A DNA stretch of 64,000 nt, from assembly GCA_911728435.2 (NCBI GenBank), contig OU452211.1:8724428-8788427 (forward strand), given 5' to 3'. The notes under the pieces were generated by a model. It saw nothing but the letters and a program-made list of their open reading frames with translations, had not been told where the DNA came from and made no database searches. Positions 32,323 to 45,777 of this stretch are shown here, piece after piece; the first letter of the stretch is position 1, and the number at the start of each line of letters is the position of its first letter. This stretch comes from Apoderus coryli. Taxonomy: Eukaryota; Arthropoda; Insecta; Coleoptera; Attelabidae. Both the position numbers and the translations under genes were made by a program.

Positions 32323-33959
32323 AAGTATTTGTTTGTTTTTATAATTAATAAAGATGTAATTCTATTATAAAATAATTCTATTACTCCCCGGTTCTTTACC
32401 TATCCTGTAATTTCAATAAAACGTAAATACGGATCTGTCGTGTATATTAAAAAATGGCTTCCACCTGCCTCGCACAGGACAATAGAAAGTGGTGGGAGTT
32501 CATATTCTCTTTATTTATTCTATGACATTGCTGATAATACCTTGTTACTCCATTTGCTATACATAAAATTGAATGGTAGTTCTGTTTGCAGAAATATATA
32601 AACGTTGCCATATTATTTGACCGATATATTATGCAATTGTGCATGGTGCTGATAAAAATGCATACGTGCAGCACAGTGCAAATTGTGTTGTAAAGCCAGA
32701 TATAAAAGGTTACACGGATGAACGGATTTTAACGCTTCTTTGGTTTTATTTTCGGACGAAAAATATCTACGACATTATCTTTTTCTTATTGAAACAAATT
32801 TGTACTTGATTCATTTTCATATATTTTACTTAGTATGTAAGTATACAACTGAAAAGGATTAAAACTACATAGTTATGCATATTGAACTAAAAGTTTTGGG
32901 AAGCTTACTCTCTGTATATATTATGTGAATATTTTAAAAATCATCGTAAAAAGGCCATGGTCTCCAATCTAGTCTCCACAATCCCCCACCCGTAGCTGGT
33001 TTGCAAATCTTTAAGCCAGCTTTATTGACCTACTGTAGCGTAACAGGTCGCTTTTCAGGTTCGTGGGTGAGTCACACAATCAAAACTAAGGCTTTTATCG
33101 GTATATCAGGTTGTTTATTTACATAAAATTAACAAACCATAACAAAAAACCCAAAGCTACAAATAAAACAAAGTATAAGAACATTTGTAAACTCTAGATT
33201 TACAAATGTTCTTATAGATGACTAAGAATAATATATATCAATTTATTTATATTACTAAAAATAGAAGAAATGTAACTTGAAAAAGAAAACGCTAAGGTTT
33301 ACGCCATTCATGACAACAAAACTAAATAAATATTACATACCTTAAGCTGCTATAAACCCTTAGGTAATACAAACCACTAAACTCTCACCTTGGGTTTTAA
33401 TAATAAATTATTTATCAATAACTAAGTAAATATTCCCAGTTAACTCCTTCGGGAGAAATATCAAGCATGCTGAAAAATGAACTTATCGAAAATAATCAAA
33501 TACCTATCGCAAAGTTGTAGATAGTAACACCCCGAAAAGAACAACTAGTGCCGATATACAAAAATGAATTCAACAGCAAAAGTAAATTAAATTAAAAATA
33601 CAGTGTCTTTCACTATACTGGTGAAAATAAAGATGTTGTTTTCTACACTACGTTGAGTGACATTGAATCTTATCGGAAAAAAAACTGAGGAGTTGGCACA
33701 GTATTCACTACTCAAACCCATTTTGAGAATAAATACATATTTCTTTAAAATGAATTATGACGATCATTTTCAGCAAAATTTCCTGTAATTTTGAACCTGA
33801 AACTTTAGTCCGAAACTTTTCATACACTGAAGGATGAGCAGCAGCCAAAAATACATTCTGACGTTGCCAAATATGCGACTATGAAAAAGTGAAACCAACA
33901 ACATCACTGTTGGAACTACTTTTTGAATGCAGACGGCATTGCTTAGAACCTGTGAACGT
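32323..33959. other. No gene; perfect 18-bp hairpin
   Basis: Mostly A+T-rich. At 33174-33216 the arms TATAAGAACATTTGTAAA and TTTACAAATGTTCTTATA (18 bp, exact) flank a 7-base loop CTCTAGA. The function of the hairpin is unknown; it could be the core of a small fold-back element. Confidence 0.6.
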
Positions 33960-34110
33960 TGCTATAGGAAGAAGAAAAAGAGTAGCCCACAATTGGCAGT
34001 AATGACGATCGAAAGAGTGGTCAAACCGAGGGGAGTTTTCTATGACAATGGAACTAACTTAGTAGATGCAGCTAAAGAACAGAATAAATATGGCAATAGA
34101 TATGATGGAG
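33960..34110 (+). pseudogene. Possible BEL/Pao integrase fragment
   Basis: One frame reads LAVMTIERVVKPRGVFYDNG followed by TNLVDAAKEQNKYG. The YSDNGTNFVGAxxEL motif, with the second catalytic Asp of the integrase core, is characteristic of BEL/Pao LTR retrotransposons, and here the wording is FYDNGTNLVDAAKE. Only about 35 codons fit and there are no flanking integrase blocks. A chance match cannot be excluded. Confidence 0.3.
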
Positions 34111-34859
34111 AAAGGAGTTTTGAATATTATTCTTGAAGTTTCGTTAGGAAACACCAAAAATAAAACTTTTTTAACGCCTTGTAAGTATCAAACGAAGCTA
34201 GTGACCCAATGTTGTTAATTAATTTTACATGGGAAATTTCCCACTAAGCTATGGTTATGTTTTTGAAACGCCCTGTAGATATATTTATTTTCCTTACATA
34301 CAGAATTCAAAACTTTCTTTTGATTCTATACTACTTTTTCTTCGTCATATTTTTTCTTGGTATACTTTTTGGTTTATGGTTTGGAAAATGACGACACATC
34401 CTTCCAAAACACGTAGAAAACCAATTTGCTCACCTACCGGAAAACGGGCAAAGTTGTGAAAAACTTTTTTACATTACGTTTTTGTCATTTTCATTGCTTT
34501 GGCTTTTCTATATATGTCGCATGTACCTATAAGACGCATATTGCATTTTTCATGAAATATCTTTGAGGCCAACATATCATGTGATTTATGATATAATGGT
34601 TCAAATTAAACAACTACGTGAGTCAGTGGATTGGTTAAATCAATTTTATCAAGAAGGTATAATTAAAAAAATGTTAATATTCAGATGAGTTTGTTAGTCT
34701 CAGAGCGTTAGTGTCTGGATTGGCAGTTCGCATCGTCCCTATTATATTATGTGTTTGGGATCATGGGCTTCGGTACATCCAGTAAGTCATCTTTGGCTTT
34801 AGCCTCTATCCCTTTCCGAGTGGCCTGTGCATGTCCATGTTGTTGCTGTCCTTTGGGAT

Positions 34860-35165
34860 TTAGCGCTTTCTATGTGGATCTTCAGTAGTAATACGCCAAG
34901 CTAACTCAACAGCTGCAATATGGTAAAAAAAAATTTGTAAACCTTCTGGTGTACATTCATCCCATAATCCAATGATTCTAGTCAAATCACTTGAACTCAA
35001 ATTTGATGAACTGCATTTTCGTTTGTTTGGATCCTGCTGTAATCTTTTACGTTTTGCATTTCTTGCATCTCGCGCATTTTTGAATATCACACTGGTAAAC
35101 GGGTCGAATACAATTTTGGAGTCATTGAAGTATTTTTCCTGGAATAGCCTACTCGTAGATACTGG
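34860..35165 (-). pseudogene. Possible Crypton/KIAA1958-like (tyrosine recombinase) fragment
   Basis: The minus strand is open from about 35165 to a stop at 34860, without needing an ATG. It reads RLFQEKYFNDSKIVFDPF, KNARDARNAKRKRLQQDPNK and then LWDECTPEGLQIFFYHIAAV followed by ELAWRITTED. A basic Lys/Arg-rich linker followed by (D/N)TPEGLQxxFFxIxxxELAWR resembles proteins of the Crypton-derived DUF3504/KIAA1958 group. No catalytic Arg-His-Tyr region follows, so only a middle piece would be present. The family name is from memory and uncertain; the sequence looks more protein-like than neighbouring frames. Confidence 0.35.
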
Positions 35166-35170
35166 TCACT

Positions 35171-37695
35171 GCAACAATAAATTAAAATGTGTGCTATTTG
35201 TTTTGACCCAGCATAATATGGAGATCATGGACATATCAAAAAGTGACACATTAACAGTAAGTTCCCCTGAAATCCTATCAATAATTGTATTGTTTTAATA
35301 CGTAATCATTAAAGAATCTAATCAATTGCAATAATTTGAGAACCGTCGAAGTTTTATTTGAGAACTGTCCAAATAGTTTTTTTTTGTTGGTTTCATAATA
35401 ATTTTTATCTTGTCTAAACTTAGTATGTTTTTATGTAGTTTAATCCCAGACATCTATTATTTAATACATTATATTTGAAGAAAAAAGCGACAGTTCCTGC
35501 GTAGGTATGTATTTATTATTGGAAACTGCAACCACGATTTCAAAAGATTATACTACGCCACTGACTTTTATTTACAACACTCCTTCCGTCATTAAAAAAG
35601 TAAATATTGGTCTTTACGTTATGAAGACAAACATTGAAATTAGATGACATTTCTATGTTTGTTTATTTGGTGTAGAGAGCATTGATGCAGCTTTCGCAAG
35701 AAAATGAATCAACATACTTGCTTAAATAAGCATTTTCTAAAATTATATGAACTACTATTAATGCGGGAAAATTAAATTCTTGTAATTAAAATGTCAAATT
35801 ATAATCCACCAAATAACATTAATAGATTTGAAATGAATTGTATAAACTATTAGCGAAGAGTATGTTTTCCAATCAAAAAGCATTTTATCACCCGACAATT
35901 TGTTGTTTGATTCTGACAATTCAAAACAATCCGTAAATCCAATTTATTTATTTTTTCCAAAGTCAATAGGTCCAAACTGTGCGGCAGTTTAATTGTTTTT
36001 ATAATTTTGTTTTATTTATTTTTTGTTTTCCTTTCTTTGTTTTTATTCTATAGCTGCAAAATTTAATTTAGAATTGGGTGTCAAGCAATACAATGCAAAT
36101 TTTTATTTATACAGAAAACACGGCAGAATGAAATATTGGATGATGTAGGTACCTAATATTAGGTTATCTGGGCAAGCCAGTTTGTTTAGTTTGGTAAAGT
36201 TTTTAGTTCTTTTTGTACAGTGCTATTCATCAATTTTATGGCCAGGATTAACCTTCAAGCTCTCAAAAAAGAATAGACTAATAATTCCTGTTGTTTCGAT
36301 GCAGCGGAGTTCGTATAATGTTTCGTTCCGTTTCGTGTTTGGTTCCCACTGTATTTTTTTTTTCATCAAAAAGCAATGCTTTGTCAAAACTCGAAATATT
36401 TACCATTTTTTTTTTTCAATAACATACGTTGCGTCACACAAAATGCTCTAATTCACGAATCAATAGTCAGTTTGCTGTCAAATTTATACACGTATCATTT
36501 GAAGGTTAGTACTAAATAAAAATCATATGGAAAAAATTCTAGTAACGCCATCTATGTGTCATCCTACGGACTTATTGAATGACCTAATAAATCTTTTAGA
36601 AAAATAATGCGTTTGCACTACCACAAACAGCATAATTTTTGTTCTATAAACCACAAAACACGAAAAAAGTATCAAAAAAACCCATCATCTATTGTTTATG
36701 CTCTGTCTGAGCATTAAATTTGCACCATAAATCTTCGACAGATAACACAAAAAGGAACTGCTTGTGCTGCTACTGCTGCGTGTGGTTTTTGATGAAATCT
36801 ATTCCAATAGAGCAGGAGAAAAGAGAGAAAGGAAAAAACCAGCCATTTTTCTTATTTTGTGTCAGCTAAAGAGTCCCTTGAATACAATCACTAATGCTGA
36901 ATGGTTTTAATTTAAATAAATGGTAGAGTTAAGTCATTTGGGTGTTTTATTGTCGGTAGCGGAGCAGGATTGAGTCGGATGTGTATTTGTAGATAAAAGT
37001 TTTTGGAATTGTTAAAAGGACATACTAAATACGAGGGTTTTGTATGGGAGCAAGACAAAATTTTTGACAACAAACTACTTCCAAGGGTTCACTTCAAATG
37101 CGGATGGATTTTGTCTTCTATAATTACAAATAATCCATAACCAGATTTGCTGTGGTCTAACATTCGTTTGAGCGTCTGCATTTGCTCGTTTGTATATTAT
37201 GGTGCAAAATAGAGTATGTACAGAGGGTGTATACGATAATGCGATATTATGCTGCACGGTTGTGAAATTGAATCCAATATTTTGTTTCTATTTTGCTGAA
37301 AACAGGTAAAGTATACGTGATGGTAAATCCATGAGCGAAAAACGATTTCGCGTGCAAAATGTGTTCATATCAACGGCAGAAAAAGTATTATATGCATGCA
37401 GAGGACGGAGAAGCGTGCATCGACGTGCAAATTGAGTTGTAAATTGCTGAAATACAGAGAACCGAATCAGTTTAGTTAAAGTCATTTATTAAATTTTGAC
37501 AGAAAAAGTAATTCTAGTAAATGCAACTGCGTTGATTGCGATGTTTTGATCGATTTTTGATGCAATAATTCATTATGCTAGGGCTTATATTAAATTTACA
37601 GGAATGGTAAATAATTTAACAGCAGAATCGTTAAATGTTTACATGTCATGTCATGAACGTAGTAAAATTGACGAACAAAAATTAAAGGAAAATGA
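35171..37695. other. No gene recognised
   Basis: About 2.5 kb, A+T-rich, with several short frames (for example 36182-36451) lacking recognisable motifs. No repeats found by eye. Confidence 0.35.
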
Positions 37696-38395
37696 TCAAT
37701 ACCTCTCCAACCGAGTAGGTACTACATGGGCATAACAACCCGACGAAACTCTTCCACTCAACTGCCTCACATGCTCCTCAAATGTAAACCTTATATCTAT
37801 GTGAAGTCCAAGAAATTTAACACACTTAATATCCTCGATGGGATTGCTTTCCAGTATCAAGTCACTATGCGTCTTTGCTATATTGAATGAAAATCGCACC
37901 ACTGCTTTAGTTCTTCTATCAAATTACTTTGAATATCCCGCTTGATAACGTCAACGTTCTCATTATCCCAAAGGACTCGTTTCCCCGCAAGCCAATAGTT
38001 GTTATGTCATTAATATATAGCAGAAAGGAAATAGGTCCCAAAATAGACCCATGAGGTATTCTAGAAGTTATATCTGAACTATTTACTGGTAGCGGTTGGT
38101 TAAATATGATTGAAACTATTTCAAAGCTACACCCTTAATGCGATAAAATTAAGCTTCCGAAGGAGAATTCGGTGATCGCGCTCTACTCTGATTTAGTTTT
38201 GTGTAAACGTTTTCTAAAAACAGAAATATAGCGTCTGATGTACTACTTGAGCCCTGAAAACCAAACTGCGCATAAGTTATTACATTCTGAGTTCGGAGAT
38301 AATTTTGTCTATTCTTGACTAGTTTTTCAATATTTTTTGAAAAGGGTGAAAGTAGGAAAATAGGTCTAAAATTTGACGGATTATCTGTTTCACCT
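37696..38395 (-). pseudogene. Non-LTR reverse transcriptase, decayed
   Basis: Minus-strand frames, read from 38395 down, give NFRPIFLLSPFSKNIEKLVK, then YAQFGFQGSSSTSDAIFLFL (the QFGFR.G.ST block). After a gap comes GIPHGSILGPISFLLYINDI (motif B), and at the end FNIAKTHSDLILESNPIEDI and KCVKFLGLHIDIRFTFEEHV (thumb). Motif A and the FADD motif C are not legible and several frames are needed, so this is a dead, deleted copy. The type is Jockey/CR1-like. Both ends fade into unassigned sequence. Confidence 0.75.
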
Positions 38396-39960
38396 TACCA
38401 AACATCAACACTTTAGTAAACTAAATAAACTGAGTTTTATTTAGTAGTAGTAGTAGAAACTAAAGCATGTAGAGATTCAAAAAATATCAGAATTCATTTC
38501 CTCTACATAAAAGAAATAAAACTATACAATTTTAAAATCATTATTGTAATAGTATATCCAAATTCAGTAGTTGCCAGCTTTTAACAGGGCTCGCTGACCC
38601 CCATAAATCATTTACCGCTGAGTGACCACAGTATTAGTGATACATGTATGTATACGATGGCAAACAAAATTATTATTCCCTTTATATAGTATCCAACATT
38701 ATTTCTCTATTTTAGAGGGTATTGACATAATATCTACCGTGTAATTATATACGTTCTAATTAAGCACAGAATTAAATGGTAATCCGGTAAAACATAATCA
38801 AACGACAACTAATGACAGCTCATAAAAATAACTGGTCACTCGAACACAAAATCAATCTTTTCGTACATTCAAATGGATGAGGAACATCATGAGCATATTA
38901 TAATTCAAGAACAAACACCAAATGAAATGGATGCCCAACCTAACTGCTCGAAAGTAGCAACCAAACATTAATTATTATTACAATTGCGTTATTAATAATA
39001 ACAATTTTTGCTATTATAACCTACAAGAATTATTGTACTATACTAGAAATAAAACATGAATAAGTGCTATGAATAGAATCATAGTGCCCACTTGCACCAC
39101 ATCCCATATCTTCTCTTTACCGTAAGGTACTTACTTAAAGGTCTGTGCATATCATACATGTAACGTAACGTTTTCGACCCTTTCAGAGACGATCGTTTCA
39201 GTTCCAGCAAACAGTTTGTCTCTATACCAATAATAATTGTAAATATACTTTCAGAGTAATCTTTATTTATTTGTCTATGCGTAATACAGTTTCCCATTGA
39301 TATTATATATTTTGTATCTTCGCTCAAGCTTAATGAAATCAATCTCATCTTTGTAATTCCTCTAAAGTGCTTAAAATTGAGTCATGTTTAACCCGACAAA
39401 CATTAAAGGTTGATAGATGTCATAGCAAGATAAGGTAGATAACCTACCCCACACCCTGTGCAATGTGCAATCATCATCTACATACCTGTCTAGAGCAAAT
39501 TCATGTTGGAAAAATGTTATCGACAGATGTTTTTTAAGACCATACGTGTACGAAACTATATATTTTATATGCATATCATAGTCATTTTATGTGCCTTAAG
39601 GCGAGCAACGCTACAGGCTACGGACATGTGAAATGCTGGAACAGATTGGATTTAAATCGAAAAAAGCATTAGGACACATGTTATGTTTACAACTTGTGTT
39701 ATGAGTACGTATGTCAAGCGAAAAGGTATAAAAAAATTATACAGAAGAATATGTGTATGTATGAAGGAAACTCCCTCATAATTCCTAACAATACCTATGA
39801 AATGTTCCGGCATTAACCAATTCTCTCAAAATTCACTTCGAATTCCTTGGAAGGACCTGAAATCCCTATTGCAGGATTAAAATTCCATTCATTTTGTGAT
39901 GTCATGCAGTAGTTTAATAAGCTTGGCTTTTAGGTTTTTACAAAATATTAATTCCACTCT
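38396..39960. other. No gene recognised
   Basis: About 1.5 kb. A (TAG)n run occurs at about 38442-38455 and a lone CACCCTGTG word at about 39462. No family match. Confidence 0.35.
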
Positions 39961-40220
39961 GAACATGGTTTTGTAAAGCTTCGACCGCTTCTTGTGATGA
40001 AAATAGCTGTCCACGAATTTTTTATTTAACGTTTTCACCTTCAATGAAGAGTAATGCGAAGTTCTCGGTTGTTCTTCCTGATTTCGTCTATGACTTTTGG
40101 CAAACTAATTGCTGAAAACCATTCACCGTTCACTTTTCTTCGATCCTTAAAGCAATTGCTGAGATGTGGCCTGTACAGTCGAAGAAATGAGCGTGAATTT
40201 TCATGTTTGGATTTGGTGAA
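39961..40220 (-). pseudogene. Irritans-type mariner transposase fragment
   Basis: The minus strand reads MKIHAHFFDCTGHISAIALR, a stop, TVNGEWFSAISLPKVIDEIR, KNNRELRITLH, then after a deletion and frame change RGQLFSSQEAVEALQNHV. These match the middle and late part of irritans-group mariner transposases (FFGxTGHxAxxxLExRRTVNxEWxxxxxLPxVxxEIRK). The HHDNAxxH block with the second Asp and the YSPDLAPND block with the third are deleted. It is comparable to the larger mariner at 50.7-51.6 kb, from which it differs in wording, so it belongs to another subfamily. Confidence 0.7.
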
Positions 40221-40225
40221 TTTAA

Positions 40226-41363
40226 ATATTTGGCAACAATTTGAGACATTTTACCAAACTGATAAATTCCTACCAGTTGTTTGCAGCCTTTTCCGTTTTG
40301 GCATTTAATTGGTTTAGGCAATAAGGAATATTTGAATGAATGAACATTTATCTATGGAATAAACGTTTCATTTTCAGCTACTACAGAAGCAATTTCCGTA
40401 AAGCACATAACAATTTTGTTTCTTATAAGATGGGAAATAAAATCTATTTTTGTTCTGAAATTTCCTTCAATTTTCTTGTATCTATACGAGTATAGAGCAA
40501 GTGAAAACGCTCAATTTTAACTCTCTGTTATAGCGACGAAGTGGGGCCAAAAGAATGAAAAGAAAAACGCGTGGAAGATGAGTAGAAAATAAAATAAATA
40601 ATATCAGGGTAACGAAAAGAGAGTAATAATAAAAAAAAAGAAAGCATTAGAGCTTCTAAAGCTGAATATCGTGAATATCTTTAAAAGAGCAATAAAATGA
40701 AAAGCGTTTCCGTTTTATTGTGTGATTTATGACTTTATATTATTTCGTTTTTAGGATCTGCCTTGATGAAATACCTTTTGTATATGTTCAAAAATATTTC
40801 ACACTGCGTTGTATTACAAATCCTTAGGATGCAATTTTAAAGAAATAATTCATGATAATAAATTCTTGTTGATTTTTTAATCAAACTGTATTGACGAGTA
40901 GGAAATGGTTTTTTCTATGCCCGAAAGGATTAGAAGTGTTATTCAAGCTCATGGAGGAAATACTCGATTTTAGAAAAAAAAGAAAAATTCTTAATATTGC
41001 CGTTATCCATTTTTTAATTTTTTTGTTGTTAATAATGCATTATTGCATTCTTTTTTTGAAAGCAGTGTTTTTCCTTTAAGAATACAGATATCGGCATGAA
41101 TCAAAAAACAGGTTGTTCAGAAAAGACAGGGCTCCAAAATCCTGAAAAAAATATCATTATTCGGTCGTCAGTTTTTTCTACAGGGTGTTGTTGAAATGTT
41201 TAGAGTAAAATGTAACTTTTTGTTCACCCCTGTATAGCAACAAATCCGCGCGAAATTTTTGAAGTTGCAATGTAAAAAAACGTTGACAATAAAAAGGCCT
41301 AAAACTTCAAAAAAAAATTGTCAAAATTGATGCAATACTAAAATAGTTATTTAGGATTGATTT
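40226..41363. other. No gene recognised
   Basis: About 1.1 kb with A-rich runs and one TACAGGGTG word at about 41180. The 62-codon frame at 40891-41079 is hydrophobic but unsupported. Confidence 0.35.
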
Positions 41364-42689
41364 TGTAATAAGACACCACTCCACTGGTATTATGTATACT
41401 AGTTGGGTAATTTTATAGATATTTTCTATTAGTTTGGGAAATATAATATTTTTGTAAATATCATACAACATCTGTAAGTAATAAATTTATTATCTTGGGC
41501 TTTTAACAAATGTTCCTAAAAGAATTGTTACCTAAAAGAACCACCTTTTTCTAATCGAGAATATTGAGTTTGTTTATGAGTTAGTCCAAAGATAAAAGCA
41601 TATATTAGAAAAGATAACCAGATGTTTTAAATACAGAGTGGTCATTCAAGATTCTCGAAGCACCTTCATGTAAATTCAATGTCGGACTTTTATTATTATA
41701 TACAGAAGCTAGTAGTTGGAGTGTGTCACAGTTTCCCATATCAACTAATATATATAAAGGGCGAATAAAAAAAACAATGGGTTTTTGTCCAGTCGCTGAT
41801 TCGGGAGATAGAGAAATCATTATAAAATCGTGTTGTTTGTTGCTTTACAAATGGTAGTGATGAGTTTATCTTTTGAACGAACTCCAACATAAGATACCTA
41901 AGTATCAACAATCGTTATTAAAGTCGACATAAAAATGTATCTTATTTCTGAATCTCTCACTCTGTAGATGTGTCTTTATAGGGATATATTGTAAAAATGG
42001 CCTTTTTTCTGATTGGCTGTTTTCAATCTAGGTACCTACTTCTCATATATGTTAAGTGTTTTTGAAAGACAATCGGATTTTCGAATTAGATTCGTTTTAG
42101 CCTTGGTAGAGTCTAGATGTGATTTCTAATTGTATAAAGTTAAATTAAATATTTTAATTTGTTTTTGGAGATTTTTCAGTTAAGAATTATTTTCTAGTTT
42201 TTGTTTTAAAGTACACCAGTATAAAGACTAAGTCCATTTCTTTTTCATTCTGAAATAGTGAATTTTTCTAAAGTTAAAAGTTCAGGAAGTTCTTTGTTAA
42301 TTCTTTTAATTGAAGGCCTTTTTGTTTCCAATCAATTTTTATAAAGATTAAGTTGTTTTTTTTTTAGTAATTGAAATAAATTCAGTTTTCAATTGTAATT
42401 AAAGTTTCGTATAGGAATTAATATAGTTATTCGTAATTATATTAATTTTCCTATTTTAAGTTGTACATTAATGAATAAGATTTTCTTCTAAATTTTCATT
42501 ACCGTTTAATTGTTTTATTCTTTTTTTTATTTATACTTATTTATTTCTTTGTTTTTATTCATTTTCTTTATTAGTTTTAATTATTAAATTAGTTGTTTTG
42601 AGCCCAACATTTGCGTTTTATTTCTAATAAAGTTTTCGTTATGTTGTTGACAGAAGGGTCATTAAATTATTGTTTTTCTTTTAAATACA
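41364..42689 (+). mobile_element. LTR copy C (about 1.33 kb)
   Basis: Begins TGTAATAAGACACCACTC and ends TTTAAATACA, the TG...CA form of LTRs. It aligns with copy D (45778-46978) over almost its full length. An AATAAA signal lies about 60-65 bp before the end (TTTCTAATAAAGTTTTCG). Right after the end, at 42693, comes TGGGTGACCGGCAGAGAT, which starts with TGG as a tRNA primer-binding site should. No protein is encoded. I infer a solo LTR plus leader of an unidentified LTR retrotransposon; the family is not known to me. Confidence 0.65.
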
Positions 42690-42692
42690 AAG

Positions 42693-42880
42693 TGGGTGAC
42701 CGGCAGAGATCCAGAATTATAAAAGGTGAGTAATTTTACATTACTTTAATACAGATTAATAAAGTTGATTGATAAGCTTGAATCGAACCTGTAACAATTT
42801 GAATAGCATATTGGGATTCATTTGGATTGAGCTATAAAATTAGTATTCTTTCTGAATTCAAAATGGTTACAATTTTGAAC
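42693..42880 (+). mobile_element. Leader remnant after LTR copy C
   Basis: Contains the primer-binding-like TGGGTGACCGGCAGAGAT and then CCAGAATTATAAAAGGTGAG and TACAGATTAATAAAGTTGAT, all shared with copy D. After a variable stretch comes CATTTGGATTGAGCTATAAA and TTCAAAATGGTTACAA, again shared. AAG/GTGAG could be a splice donor. No gag or pol frame follows. From here to 44116 I recognise no gene. Confidence 0.5.
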
Positions 42881-44116
42881 AAAATTTTCCTTGTTTGGTT
42901 AATATTGCTGGGCGGTGTAGTTCATAAATGGCCTCATATTAATTTAATTTATAGTGCCTACTTTTATGTTGATTCCAGCAATAAAAATATAATTTTTCAC
43001 ACTCCTATAACAAAAAGAAAGAAACTCGTTTTCAGAGAAAATCTTTTGTCTTAAATCTACCTAATCACCAGCTTTTCCTCACATAAAAGCTGTTATAAAT
43101 AGCTAAGTCATTCACTAAAGAAAATAGCTACCGTTTCTAATCTGGGACGACTTTTCTAAGAATGAAAATAAAGACGAGAGAAATTACTATACTATACCAC
43201 GTGGGATTATGCAAATGAACGTTATTCACACTGAACTGGAAGAGGAGGGTGTTGGGAACGACCCTGATCCTTCTCTATTCATTTTCAACATCTTTTTCCT
43301 TGAGGCGAAATAATAAAATATCACTCCTGATATGTACAGTATGGACCACGATTATCGATACCATAATTTTTAAGGAAAACAAATATTTACATGAAAAAAT
43401 TAAAGGGCCAGTTCACAACAAATAACAAGACATAAAACACATTTAAGTTGTTTCTTTTAGGACGAACTGTATAGAAAATACATTTTGTTCTTTAATTATT
43501 TTCAGAAAATAAAGCATCATTAGTCCCATTAAATTTTTAATTGCCTATTTTGGTTATTTAGTCAAAATCATAGTTTAGAGAATTTGAACAATATCGAAAT
43601 GGATTAAGCTGGACTTGTACTCGCTATATTTGGAAAAAAAAGCAAATTGCCCTAACTTAAGAGTGTCAAAAATGTGTAAAATATCGCTTAAATGTTTAAT
43701 TTAAACGAAATTCCTTGCATTCATCATTTTCACCCTTTATTACGGTGGGACATCCTATACACTAATACAACAGAGACGTTATTTCAACGTTGAATGGCTT
43801 CCAAAGTAATTAAATGCTTTTAAATGCCCCGCTCTAAGATATTTTTCGCATAAAAGCTCTTTTTTTTTGTAATTAAGGTTATTTCGTGCTTTTAAAGAGG
43901 TGGGTGCATTCAGCACTGCGGAATCTCGCTCGGTGATGTTGATGGCTAAGTAATTAAGCAATCTCGTTTAAATTTAGAGATATTAATCTGTGAATATTAT
44001 TTCTAAGCATATTAAAATCCATTTTCAACAAAAATTTTATTAGAATTAAAATCTGTTTAATATACGACTAGAAATGGTCCAATAATCCAATTAACAACAA
44101 AAAGTTTAATACAAAT

Positions 44117-44460
44117 AATAAATAAATAAATCGTTTATTGGTGTTTTCAAACCAACATGGTTTTACACAAGTCAAACAAACAAGAAAAAACATATACTTA
44201 GCAAATAAACTACAATACAATAAATACAGTAGACAACGTAAAGACAAAAATTCGTGGCATACAGAAGACACATTACACATCAAAATATTTCCGTACAGTT
44301 TAAAAATTCATGAACACTATAAAAGGCTTCGTTCAGTAGAAACCCCTTAACCCTGTTTGAAAAACTTGATGTTGATAATTTTCTTAATTCATTCGGCATT
44401 TTGTTATAGAACACAGGGCCATATGATATAACACAATCTCGCATCAAGCAAATACAAAAG
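44117..44460 (-). mobile_element. Non-LTR retrotransposon 3' end
   Basis: The minus strand carries the end of ORF2 (44280-44444), about 145 bp of 3' untranslated sequence and a tail of AATAAACGATTTATTTATTT at about 44117-44140. The tail made of short A/T repeats marks a true 3' end. The element is 5'-truncated to about 340 bp. Confidence 0.7.
44280..44444 (-). pseudogene. Non-LTR ORF2 C-terminus (54 codons)
   Basis: Reads VFYNKMPNELRKLSTSSFSN, RVKGFLLNEAFYSVHEFLNC and TEIF before the stop. The F(Y)NxxPxEL...FxxRxKxxLLxxAFYSxxEF pattern is the standard end of Jockey/CR1-like ORF2 proteins and parallels the plus-strand piece at 29017-29142. It is clean and without stops, but only this end remains. 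Lies directly upstream, on its own strand, of the simple-repeat tail. Confidence 0.7.
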
Positions 44461-44469
44461 TATTAGGGC

Positions 44470-45777
44470 CTGATATTTTGTTTGTAATAATTTGAGCCTA
44501 GTTTTTTTGGATTATTTAATTTTTTTTTGTTAAAATGATATATTTAAGTAGTTGAATTGGTGTCAAAAATACACGAAAAAAAATTTGTGTACCATAAACG
44601 CTCGTGAAACGTCTAAAAATGGGTCAGAAAAATACGTATCCACGATAACTCAAAACTCACCTAACAGATTTTTTACAAATTGCGTACAAAAATAGTCCAG
44701 GATGTTAATAGGTGCTGATTAACTTTTGGAGAACATTGAGCTTAAGAAAGAGATTTATAGGGTTAAAAATTAATAGTTCTTTTTATTTAATATTTATTTC
44801 ACATAAAAAAATTAGATCATATTTGTGTTCGAAAAGAGTGTGAAAAGGGGTTAAAAACTTAAGACATATTTTCTAAAGATAGCAGAAACATTGACTAGTG
44901 ATTTATAGCTTTGATAGAATATAACTTACTGGTAAATCAAGATTATAGGGTTTGTTGGGTAGTCGGCAAGGGCGGACTTGATTTTGGATACCTACTCTTA
45001 TTGTCTTTCCCAAGTAGTCGAACGAGATCCGTCGGTTCTCATGACAAATTAATCTCTGTCAATTTTTCGGGATGAACGATCGAAACTTTCAACTTTCTCT
45101 AGGTAAACAAACTTTAGCGTCTTTTTTAGGAAACCTCGCGACCGCAAATTTATGTGAAAGCTGTTTACCTTAACAAGAATTATGATGATTAAAAAGTACA
45201 ACAAAATAACGCCACAATGTAGGTATAGCAAACAGTAACATTCTGAGAAGTTTGCGGATAAAACATTAAAAACGCTCCAGGACATTTTATAGACGGCGCT
45301 GGCGACGAAGTAGTAATTTAGTCTGGGAAGACAAACTATGGCCTGCTATTTCACAGGTGTAATTTCCAACATGGCAGGCAAGCAAGAGTGGTTTAGAAGT
45401 AGTTATTTATGGCATATAACTTAGCATTAAAGTATATCTGAATTTGTTCCTACTAGAAGAAAATGGCAAACGATAAAACTTGGATCCTGTACTAGCGTTA
45501 TAACGAGTTTTTCTTTCGGTAAAAGCATGGGTATATTCAGTAACAGCTACTCTGTAGATATTAGAAAAAAAAACACGAAGATGCAATATGGAACACAATA
45601 ATAATAAGCGTTTAGTCCCAACAGGTGGGAGGAGGAAAAAATTATTTTTGACGATTTCCTCAATTTAATTTTATATCTTATTTTTTAATTTCCAACAGGA
45701 TCTACAACCTACAACATTGTTTCCGCCGTACTTCTGCTACTCCTGCTGCAGATGTGGATTTTAGATCGCTGAAACCC
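44470..45777. other. No gene recognised
   Basis: About 1.3 kb, A+T-rich. The 78-codon minus frame at 45049-45285 and others show no family motif. Confidence 0.35.
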
